A stretch of DNA of 6,001 bases, from positions 1 through 6,001 of the forward strand of contig JAQVYP010000110.1 in NCBI GenBank assembly GCA_029004655.1. The letters run 5' to 3'. The position numbers were made by a program, and so were the translations under genes. Positions 1-4,407 of this stretch are shown one piece after another. A model generated the notes under the pieces. The model saw only the letters and a program-made list of their open reading frames with translations, was not told the origin of the DNA and searched no databases. The stretch is from Oscillospiraceae bacterium. GTDB lineage: Bacteria > Bacillota > Clostridia > Oscillospirales > Acutalibacteraceae. Numbering within the stretch: position 1 is the stretch's first letter; every line of letters starts with the position of its first letter.

Positions 1-67
1 CAAAAGCGCAAGTAACCATTAAAATCGCAACTAATGTGAGTGCCGATCTAACAATTTTTGTTTTCAT
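1..67 (-). CDS. N-terminal fragment of an exported or membrane-anchored protein
   Basis: Only the first 22 codons lie in the window; the gene continues past the left edge. The product begins MKTKIVRSALTLVAILMV, a typical signal peptide start: a positively charged n-region (K2, K4, R7) followed by a hydrophobic core from about residue 9 to 18. A cysteine follows (MVTC-AF). It is not a good lipobox, because the residue before Cys is Thr rather than Gly, Ala or Ser, so lipoprotein processing is possible but unsupported. The start is fixed by a strong Shine-Dalgarno GGGAGGA (80-74) six bases upstream of the ATG. The gene follows ligA on the same strand after a 63-base gap, so it may be the last visible member of that operon or have its own promoter. 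The function cannot be told from this fragment. Confidence 0.65.
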   Translation of the reverse strand, partial: MKTKIVRSALTLVAILMVTCAF

Positions 68-73
68 TATCTA

Positions 74-80
74 TCCTCCC
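74..80 (-). promoter_or_regulatory. Ribosome binding site of the left-edge exported protein
   Basis: GGGAGGA, six bases before the ATG at 67-65. It is the main evidence that the short fragment at the edge is a real gene. A small hairpin (103-81) ends directly against it. Confidence 0.7.
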
Positions 81-130
81 TACTGCTTTGTATATAAACA
101 GTATTTCCTAATAGATAATAAAAATCCAAA

Positions 131-2116
131 TTAATCATTGGAAATAATTGCATTGAATTCTGATTCGTCAATGATTTTCACACCCAAAGTTTGCGCTTTG
201 GTAAGCTTGCTTCCTGCATCCTCTCCCGCCAAAACGAATGATGTTTTTTTGGAAACACTTGATGAAACTTTTCCGCCAAGCGATTCTATAATTTCCGATG
301 CTTCATCTCTGGTTAATGTAGGCAAAGTTCCCGTTAGAACAAAGGTAAAGCCCGCAAACCTTGAACCCGTTACAGCGCTGTTACTCTTTGTATTTACACC
401 CAGTTCCTTAAACTCGTTAATCAAACTAACAGTTTGAGGCAAAGAGAAAAATTCTGCCGCACTTTTTGCCATGACATTTCCAAAACCGTCAATAGCGTAA
501 ATATCCTCTTCCGTTGCCGTTAAAACCATATCGATATCTTGGAATCTCTGTGCCAACAGTTTTGCGGCCTTTTGACCGATGTGGTGAATTCCAAGTGCAA
601 AAATCAACCTGTACAAATCGTTTGACTTTGATTTTTCAATTGCGTTTACTATATTATTAGCCGATTTATCCTTTATTCCGTCAAGCTTTAATAAGCAATC
701 AGTAGTGACTCTGTATAGGTCGGTTGATGTTTTAATTAACCCGTTTTGCAGCAACTGTTCGATAACCGCAGGGCCCAACCCTTCTATATCCATGGCATCT
801 CTTGAAACGAAATGAATCATGTGGCGAAGCAGTTGCGCCGGGCAATCTGTATTTGTGCACCTTACAACTGACTCGTCTTCATCTCTATACACTTTTGCGC
901 CACAGGATGGACAGGTATCGGGCAGTTTAAATGCACCGCTGTTAGCACCTTTAATAGCTAGCAAAACAACCTCTGGGATAATTTCACCCGCTTTGCGAAC
1001 TATTATGGTATCTCCAATGTTAACCTGCTTTTGCTCCATAAAATCCTCGTTGTGCAAAACAGCTCGGCTGACAGTCGTTCCGGCAAGCTCAATCGGGTCA
1101 AAAATTGCCGTTGGAGTAAGTGCGCCAGTTCTGCCGACATTTACTTCTATATCGCGCAAAACTGTTTGCTTTTCTTCGGGCGGGTATTTATATGCAATTG
1201 CCCATTTGGGGAATTTTGACGTGCTTCCCAAAGTCTTGCGCAGCGTGATATCGTCAACCTTAACTACCGCACCATCAATATCAAATTCAAAAAGTCCTCG
1301 TTGATTACCAATGCGCTCAATCTCACTGACAACTTCATCAATACTGTCACATGACTTATAAAACGGCAAAACTGAAAATCCGATTGCTTTTAAAAAGTCC
1401 AACGATTCAATATGACTTTTAAATCCACGCTCCGGGCATTTTTGGACATTAAAAACAAAGATATCCAATTTTCTGTCAGCGGTAACGGAAGAATCCTTTT
1501 GCCTTAGCGATCCGGCGGCGGCGTTTCTGGGATTTTTAAAAGGTTTTTCCTCCATTATTTCCTGTCTTTCAACAAGCCTATTAAAGCTTTCGTGAGACAT
1601 ATATACTTCGCCTCTAACCTCAATGTTGCCATTAAAACCTTTCAGCACCTTGGGGATAGATTTAATTGTCCAAATATTAGCAGTAACATTTTCGCCAACG
1701 TCACCGTCGCCACGAGTTGAGCCACGAACCAATCGGCCATTTTCATACTCCAGTGACACCGACAATCCGTCAATTTTAGGTTCAACCGAATATTTAAAAT
1801 TATCAAAAGCAGATTTTATCTTTGAATCAAATGAATACAGTTCATCTAAGTTAAAAACATCCTGAAGACTTTCCATTCTAACCTCGTGAATTACTGGCGA
1901 AAACTGATCATCCGCCATGCCACCCACCTTTTGCGTAGGCGAATCCTCAGTTAAAAACTCCGGATATTGTGCCTCAAGATTTTTCAGTTCTTGCAGCATC
2001 ATATCGTATTCATAATCCGTTATTTCGGGATTATCATGATTATAATATCTGTCACTGTGATATATAATTTGACTTTTAAGTTGTTCTATTTTTTCTTTTG
2101 CTTCCTGAGGTTTCAT
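131..2116 (-). CDS. ligA: NAD-dependent DNA ligase LigA
   Basis: LigA seals 3'-OH/5'-phosphate nicks using NAD+, joining Okazaki fragments and finishing repair; it acts in the cytoplasm on the nucleoid. The 661-residue length is normal for the family and all domains are present. Domain Ia (about 1-60) carries the NMN-binding YYN...DYEYD region. The adenylation domain has the nucleotidyl-lysine in KIDG (114-117), then TRGDG (134-138), EVRGE (166-170), DGAVVK (281-286) and AYKYP (308-312). An OB fold (about 315-395) is followed by a four-cysteine zinc finger (C402, C405, C420, C425), helix-hairpin-helix repeats (about 435-560) and a C-terminal BRCT domain (about 584-661). I chose the ATG at 2116 because GGAGG (2126-2122) lies five bases ahead of it. 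An in-frame ATG at 2128, overlapping the yunB stop as TAATG, would add MEDI but has no good ribosome site. The preferred start lies 11 bases after the yunB stop, so coupling is likely. No truncation or missing catalytic residue is visible. Confidence 0.98.
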   Translation of the reverse strand: MKPQEAKEKIEQLKSQIIYHSDRYYNHDNPEITDYEYDMMLQELKNLEAQYPEFLTEDSPTQKVGGMADDQFSPVIHEVRMESLQDVFNLDELYSFDSKIKSAFDNFKYSVEPKIDGLSVSLEYENGRLVRGSTRGDGDVGENVTANIWTIKSIPKVLKGFNGNIEVRGEVYMSHESFNRLVERQEIMEEKPFKNPRNAAAGSLRQKDSSVTADRKLDIFVFNVQKCPERGFKSHIESLDFLKAIGFSVLPFYKSCDSIDEVVSEIERIGNQRGLFEFDIDGAVVKVDDITLRKTLGSTSKFPKWAIAYKYPPEEKQTVLRDIEVNVGRTGALTPTAIFDPIELAGTTVSRAVLHNEDFMEQKQVNIGDTIIVRKAGEIIPEVVLLAIKGANSGAFKLPDTCPSCGAKVYRDEDESVVRCTNTDCPAQLLRHMIHFVSRDAMDIEGLGPAVIEQLLQNGLIKTSTDLYRVTTDCLLKLDGIKDKSANNIVNAIEKSKSNDLYRLIFALGIHHIGQKAAKLLAQRFQDIDMVLTATEEDIYAIDGFGNVMAKSAAEFFSLPQTVSLINEFKELGVNTKSNSAVTGSRFAGFTFVLTGTLPTLTRDEASEIIESLGGKVSSSVSKKTSFVLAGEDAGSKLTKAQTLGVKIIDESEFNAIISND

Positions 2117-2120
2117 AATG

Positions 2121-2126
2121 TCCTCC
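2121..2126 (-). promoter_or_regulatory. Ribosome binding site that decides the ligA start
   Basis: GGAGGA read on the minus strand, four to five bases before the ATG at 2116-2114. It overlaps the first codon of the longer in-frame alternative (ATG at 2128), so it can only serve the shorter start. It lies just after the yunB stop codon (2130-2128), an arrangement typical of coupled translation. Confidence 0.75.
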
Positions 2127-2127
2127 A

Positions 2128-2826
2128 TTATTGCTCTTCAGCTCCATAATCAAAAAGTTCACCGGCTATATTACTGTTTGGATATTCAATAACATTTGTA
2201 TACGCATTAGGAACTGTGCCCACGATAACCGTTTCAGCTAAAATAAAGCTAGTGTGAACGACTGTCGAGCTGCGATACCATGGCATAACCAAATACACAT
2301 TTGTATCAACCGATAATTTTATCTGATGAAGTGTTTGATTTATCCCAGCAGAGGAAAATGAGCTTACAATATCAGAAAAAACCGCCGATCCCATTTGCAT
2401 TTTTATAGTTATTTTCGGTCCCCTACCAATTAAATATTCACTACCCATAACAGTTCCAAAAGGAACACTGATTACAACATCCTGTTTTTCAGATATTATT
2501 TGCTGAACCTTGCTTATTATATTAGTCTTAACCAAATTTACCTTTACAGTATCAATTTCAACCGAGCTTACTATATTATCGGAATTCCGAGATATAGTAC
2601 AAATTCCGTTATATTTTAGACCTTCTTCATCAAGTAAATTATAAACCGTTTCATTAATTACAGTATTAACAACTATGTTGGCTTTGTTTATGGAAAAATC
2701 CGTAAGTATCGGTCTTAATTTGCTATCTGTAAAAATCAAGGCTATTATGCAAATCATTAAAATTAAAATCAGCATTAACTTGATTTTTTTTAATTTACTG
2801 CTGCTGTGAGTTTTTATCCTTTTCAA
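2128..2826 (-). CDS. yunB: YunB-type sporulation protein
   Basis: This 232-residue protein matches what I know of the Spore_YunB family. In Bacillus subtilis yunB is expressed in the mother cell under sigma-E and affects sporulation; its molecular role is not established. The sequence shows a basic N-terminus (residues 1-16), one hydrophobic membrane anchor (about 17-33), then RPIL (37-40) and an extracytoplasmic-type domain. Family-like motifs are VPFGTVMGS (121-129), GRGP (134-137), GINQTLHQI (161-169) and the AETVIVGTVP stretch (197-206) near the C-terminus. Translation starts at TTG (2826-2824), supported by GAGGGGGTG (2839-2831) just upstream; there is no nearby ATG alternative. That ribosome site lies in the 3' arm of a long hairpin (2879-2831), so translation could be controlled. 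It is preceded by the cytidylate kinase-like gene after 91 bases and followed by ligA, with 11 bases before the ligA ATG. No sigma-E promoter of good quality is visible in the 91-base gap. The family call is confident; the function is by family only. Confidence 0.92.
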   Translation of the reverse strand: MKRIKTHSSSKLKKIKLMLILILMICIIALIFTDSKLRPILTDFSINKANIVVNTVINETVYNLLDEEGLKYNGICTISRNSDNIVSSVEIDTVKVNLVKTNIISKVQQIISEKQDVVISVPFGTVMGSEYLIGRGPKITIKMQMGSAVFSDIVSSFSSAGINQTLHQIKLSVDTNVYLVMPWYRSSTVVHTSFILAETVIVGTVPNAYTNVIEYPNSNIAGELFDYGAEEQ

Positions 2827-2830
2827 ATCA

Positions 2831-2879
2831 CACCCCCTCTTTCATACTTCCATAATACGCAAAGTACGAAAGAGGGGTG
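2831..2879 (-). promoter_or_regulatory. Hairpin occluding the yunB ribosome binding site
   Basis: On the minus-strand RNA the 5' arm (2879-2862) pairs with the 3' arm (2849-2831). The stem has 18 pairs with a single bulged G (2837) and one G-U pair (2867/2844); the loop is about 12 bases. The 3' arm contains the GAGGGGGUG Shine-Dalgarno of yunB, which would be fully paired. No U-run follows on either strand, so an intrinsic terminator is unlikely. The one imperfect pair is G-U only in the minus-strand RNA (A-C on the other strand), which fits selection on that transcript. A weak sigma-A-like site, TTGCAC (2882-2877), 19 bases, TATTAT (2857-2852), overlaps the repeat. If it were used, transcripts would start inside the hairpin and leave the ribosome site free. 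Confidence 0.7.
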
Positions 2880-2917
2880 CAAAATATTAAGAATATTAAT
2901 TTTTACCGCAGAAAACG

Positions 2918-3517
2918 CTATTTAATTGCAGCTTTTAGCATTTCCACAACATTTACAATTCCAATGTTACTGTTTATACATACATCGTAAGAAGCCATAT
3001 CTCCCCACTTGTTATCAGCGTAATAATTATGATACGAGGCACGGCGTTTATCATACTTTTTGATCTTTTCAAGAGCTTTGTCTTCTGACAAATTCTCGCG
3101 CTCCATAATACGGCGAACGCGAAGATTCATGTCTCCATAAATAAAGACATTCAAAACATCATTACGCTCACGCAATATATAATCCGCACAACGGCCGACA
3201 ATAACACACGGTCCTTGATTTGCTTTGTCTTTAATAATATCTGCTTGTGCAAAGAAAATTCTATCACTGATAGGTATTTGTGGCGCAACGCCTGCAGGGC
3301 TAAAAGGATAAGCACTTAAAGATAAAGAATATAGCAAACTGTTAGTTGGTTTTTCTTCAAAATCTTCAAATAAATCTTTGCTGATTCCGCTTTCCTGTGC
3401 TGCAAGATCGATTATTTCTTTATCATAAAAAGGAATGCCCAGCGCCATGGACAGCCGGTTTCCGACTTCCCAGCCACCACTACCGAACTGACGACCGATT
3501 GTAATAATTTTATCCAT
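2918..3517 (-). CDS. Cytidylate kinase-like family protein
   Basis: This 199-residue P-loop protein belongs, by its features, to the cytidylate kinase-like family (Cytidylate_kin2 type) rather than to classical CMP kinase (Cmk). The N-terminus MDKIITIGRQFGSGGWEVG carries the family's modified P-loop, G8-R-Q-F-G-S-G-G15, where the usual GK[ST] is absent. YDKEII (31-36) follows, then a variable insert (about 45-85), the strand and arginine CVIVGRCADYIL (104-115), FIYGDMNLRVRR (125-136) and a basic lid-like segment KKYDKRRASYHNYY (153-166). Phosphotransfer to a nucleotide is the family expectation, but the true substrate of these paralogues is poorly defined. The ATG at 3517 follows AAAGGAG (3530-3524) at six bases. 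It is the first gene of the minus-strand group, 91 bases before yunB with no evident terminator between. The stop is TAG at 2920-2918. The family call is firm; the substrate is unknown. Confidence 0.88.
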   Translation of the reverse strand: MDKIITIGRQFGSGGWEVGNRLSMALGIPFYDKEIIDLAAQESGISKDLFEDFEEKPTNSLLYSLSLSAYPFSPAGVAPQIPISDRIFFAQADIIKDKANQGPCVIVGRCADYILRERNDVLNVFIYGDMNLRVRRIMERENLSEDKALEKIKKYDKRRASYHNYYADNKWGDMASYDVCINSNIGIVNVVEMLKAAIK

Positions 3518-3542
3518 ATATTACTCCTTTCCTCCGTGCCAA

Positions 3543-3598
3543 GCAAAATTTTATTTTTACATTTATCATCTTGCACGATAGAAGATAAATGATTTTGC
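3543..3598 (-). other. Imperfect leader hairpin upstream of the cytidylate kinase-like gene
   Basis: GCAAAAT (3543-3549) pairs with ATTTTGC (3592-3598). Inside it, ATTTATC (3561-3567) pairs with GATAAAT (3584-3590), extended by two or three more pairs past an A-A mismatch. An 11-base bulge separates the two stems on one side. It lies about 13 bases upstream of the AAAGGAG ribosome site, and no U-run follows on either strand. It may be a leader structure or only AT-rich chance pairing. Confidence 0.35.
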
Positions 3599-3657
3599 GC
3601 CTAAAAATATTGCATATCATAATCATATTTATTAGTCTATATTATTTTTTCTGTCTG

Positions 3658-3781
3658 TATTATACCATTAATTCGAAGAATGAATGGTATAATATTCACA
3701 GCTTTTGCGGTTGTCACGAACGTGACGAGCAAAGGTGCTTGAAATATTATAATAATCACATTAGTGTGATTATTATACCAT
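3658..3781. repeat. Nested palindromic block with three copies of an 11-mer
   Basis: TATTATACCAT occurs directly at 3658-3668 and 3771-3781, and inverted at 3684-3694. Three consecutive hairpins fill the block. Hairpin 1 is 3658-3674 with 3678-3694, 16 of 17 pairs and a GAA loop. Hairpin 2 spans 3695-3743, with GTCACG/CGTGAC at the tip, TTTGC/GCAAA below it and TTCA/TGAA at the base. Hairpin 3 is 3748-3760 with 3765-3777, 13 perfect pairs and a TTAG loop. An alternative outer pairing joins 3684-3700 to 3765-3781 with one mismatch. Such a symmetric, gene-free unit resembles a miniature repeat of the MITE or REP kind, but I see no target-site duplication, and copy number elsewhere in the genome is unknown. 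Confidence 0.6.
3659..3667 (-). promoter_or_regulatory. Possible extended -10 promoter for the minus-strand gene group
   Basis: The minus strand reads TGGTATAAT here, an exact extended -10 (TGnTATAAT). A start near 3652 would give a leader of about 135 bases before the ATG at 3517. No good -35 is present at 16-18 bases. The same 9-mer recurs at 3780-3772 (minus) and 3685-3693 (plus) because it is part of the repeated 11-mer, so the match may belong to the repeat and not to promoter function. Confidence 0.3.
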
Positions 3782-3814
3782 ACAATTCTAGGTGCTACAA
3801 TATATTTTATTAAA

Positions 3815-3866
3815 GGGTTCTACTCCAATTATCGTAACGAAAACGATGATTTTAGGAGTAGAGCCT
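3815..3866 (+). other. Stable two-part stem-loop, possible structured RNA element
   Basis: The outer stem pairs 3815-3826 with 3855-3866 (12 pairs, including TCTACTCC/GGAGTAGA). The inner stem pairs 3828-3835 with 3843-3850 (8 pairs), closing on the loop AACGAAA. An A faces TTTA between the stems. Three pairs (3815/3866, 3818/3863, 3830/3848) are G-U only when the RNA is read from the plus strand; they are A-C mismatches on the other strand. No U-run follows on the plus strand, so it is not a standard terminator there. Its role is unknown. Confidence 0.45.
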
Positions 3867-3987
3867 ATTAAATGGGCAAATAAGTGATTATCATTTTATG
3901 TACAGATTGGTGTTTGGAAAAATCATCAGTTTGTATTAATATATCTCAATTTTTTCCTTTTAAAAGCATTTGTTATAATAAAATCTA

Positions 3988-4016
3988 TTGATTTTTTTTC
4001 ATTACGGTGATAGAAT
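3988..4016 (+). promoter_or_regulatory. Sigma-A-type promoter of the tRNA pair
   Basis: TTGATT (3988-3993), a 17-base spacer and TAGAAT (4011-4016), with the extended -10 dinucleotide TG at 4008-4009. The predicted start near 4023 lies about 15 bases before the tRNA-Arg gene, a usual distance for a short tRNA leader. A second extended -10, TGTTATAAT (3971-3979), lies further upstream but has a poorer -35. Confidence 0.65.
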
Positions 4017-4037
4017 AATTAAGCAGCATTTATACTT

Positions 4038-4114
4038 GCGCCAATAGCTCAGATGGATAGAGCGAATGCCTCCGACGCATTAGGCCGCCGGTTCGACTCC
4101 GGCTTGGCGTACCA
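4038..4114 (+). tRNA. tRNA-Arg(CCG)
   Basis: A full 77-base cloverleaf with encoded CCA. The acceptor stem GCGCCAA pairs with TTGGCGT (first pair G-U), discriminator A. The D arm is GCTC/GAGC. The anticodon stem AATGC/GCATT encloses the loop CTCCGAC, giving anticodon CCG, which reads the arginine codon CGG. The variable loop is AGGCC, and the T arm GCCGG-TTCGACT-CCGGC is perfect. It is the first gene of a plus-strand tRNA pair, with its own promoter about 20 bases upstream. Confidence 0.97.
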
Positions 4115-4169
4115 GCGAATTTTTTGCAGCCATAAAAAATGCCATCAATTTATCTTTTATTTACTATTT

Positions 4170-4243
4170 GCGGGTGTAACTCAATGGCAGAGTTCCAGCT
4201 TCCCAAGCTGGCTACGTGGGTTCGATTCCCATCACCCGCTCCA
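4170..4243 (+). tRNA. tRNA-Gly(CCC)
   Basis: A full 74-base cloverleaf with encoded CCA. The acceptor stem GCGGGTG pairs perfectly with CACCCGC, discriminator T. The D arm is ACTC/GAGT. The anticodon stem CCAGC/GCTGG encloses TTCCCAA, giving anticodon CCC for the glycine codon GGG. The variable loop is CTAC, and the T arm is GTGGG-TTCGATT-CCCAT with one G-U pair. It follows tRNA-Arg after a 55-base AT-rich spacer with no terminator of note, so the two are probably processed from one precursor. Confidence 0.97.
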
Positions 4244-4264
4244 TCACTTTAGCAAAATTATTTG

Positions 4265-4289
4265 AAAGCAATGCAAATCCATGCTTTTT
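4265..4289 (+). terminator. Weak possible terminator after the tRNA pair
   Basis: AAAGC (4265-4269) pairs with GCTTT (4283-4287 side), extended past one bulged A by ATG/CAT (4271-4273 with 4280-4282), followed by a five-T run (4285-4289) that is partly inside the stem. It lies 21 bases after the CCA end of tRNA-Gly. The stem is short and AT-rich; the hairpin at 4373 is the stronger stop. Confidence 0.3.
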
Positions 4290-4342
4290 ATATCAAGAAT
4301 AATATAATAAATTGATATTCAAATCAAATTACCATCGATATA

Positions 4343-4361
4343 ACAAGCTTATCAAGCTTGT
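4343..4361. repeat. Perfect 8-base inverted repeat ahead of the main terminator
   Basis: ACAAGCTT (4343-4350) and AAGCTTGT (4354-4361) separated by ATC. It could fold as a short hairpin on either strand, 11 bases from the stronger terminator stem. No clear U-run follows on either side, so on its own it is not a terminator. Confidence 0.5.
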
Positions 4362-4372
4362 CTAAAGTTTTG

Positions 4373-4407
4373 GGTGCTACCGATTTTACTCGGTAACACC
4401 TTTTTTT
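4373..4407 (+). terminator. Intrinsic terminator of the tRNA operon, perhaps bidirectional
   Basis: GGTG-C-TACCGA (4373-4383) pairs with TCGGTA-A-CACC (4390-4400) around the loop TTTTAC, followed by seven T's (4401-4407). On the plus strand there is one C-A mismatch and a proper U-run, so it should stop tRNA transcription. On the minus strand the mismatch becomes G-U, preceded by A's, but only CAAAACTTT follows, so stopping purB transcription is less certain. The purB stop codon (4408-4406) lies within the T-run. Confidence 0.85.

Larger units (their letters stand above)
3518..4037. other. 520-base gene-free region rich in inverted repeats
   Basis: No credible gene lies here. The one longer open frame (3589-3813, plus) has no Shine-Dalgarno, a low-complexity translation rich in Ile, Tyr and Asn, and runs through the palindromes, so I do not accept it. 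The region holds the leader of the cytidylate kinase-like gene with a hairpin (3543-3598), a compact block of nested palindromes (3658-3781), a separate stable stem (3815-3866), about 120 bases of AT-rich DNA with nothing I can name (3867-3987), and the tRNA promoter (3988-4016). Confidence 0.8.

Noticed and set aside
1..67. Lipoprotein signal at the cysteine of the left-edge protein
   Set aside because: The residues before Cys (M-V-T) do not fit a lipobox well, and the fragment ends too soon to judge.
819..1304. Open frame of 161 codons on the plus strand
   Set aside because: Antisense to the zinc finger, OB-fold and adenylation regions of ligA, which are fully intact; it has no family features.
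2831..2879. Intrinsic terminator after the cytidylate kinase-like gene
   Set aside because: The stem is strong, but the minus strand continues TGTGATTTG with no U-run, and the 3' arm is the yunB ribosome site.
3589..3813. Open frame of 74 codons with a hydrophobic N-terminal half, a possible small membrane protein
   Set aside because: No Shine-Dalgarno before the ATG, composition follows AT-rich DNA, and it runs straight through the nested palindromes.
3980..3999. AAAATC/GATTTT with an eight-T run as a terminator before the tRNAs
   Set aside because: The stem is very short and purely AT-rich but for one pair, and the same bases form the -35 and spacer of a better-supported tRNA promoter.
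4053..4265. Open frame of 70 codons on the plus strand
   Set aside because: It is made of tRNA-Arg and tRNA-Gly sequence and has no ribosome site.
4371..4407. GGGTGCTACCG resembles the T-box core sequence (GGGTGGnACCGCG), suggesting a T-box riboswitch
   Set aside because: It is part of the terminator stem itself, no stem I or specifier loop is recognisable upstream, and no plus-strand gene follows; purB enters from the opposite strand.
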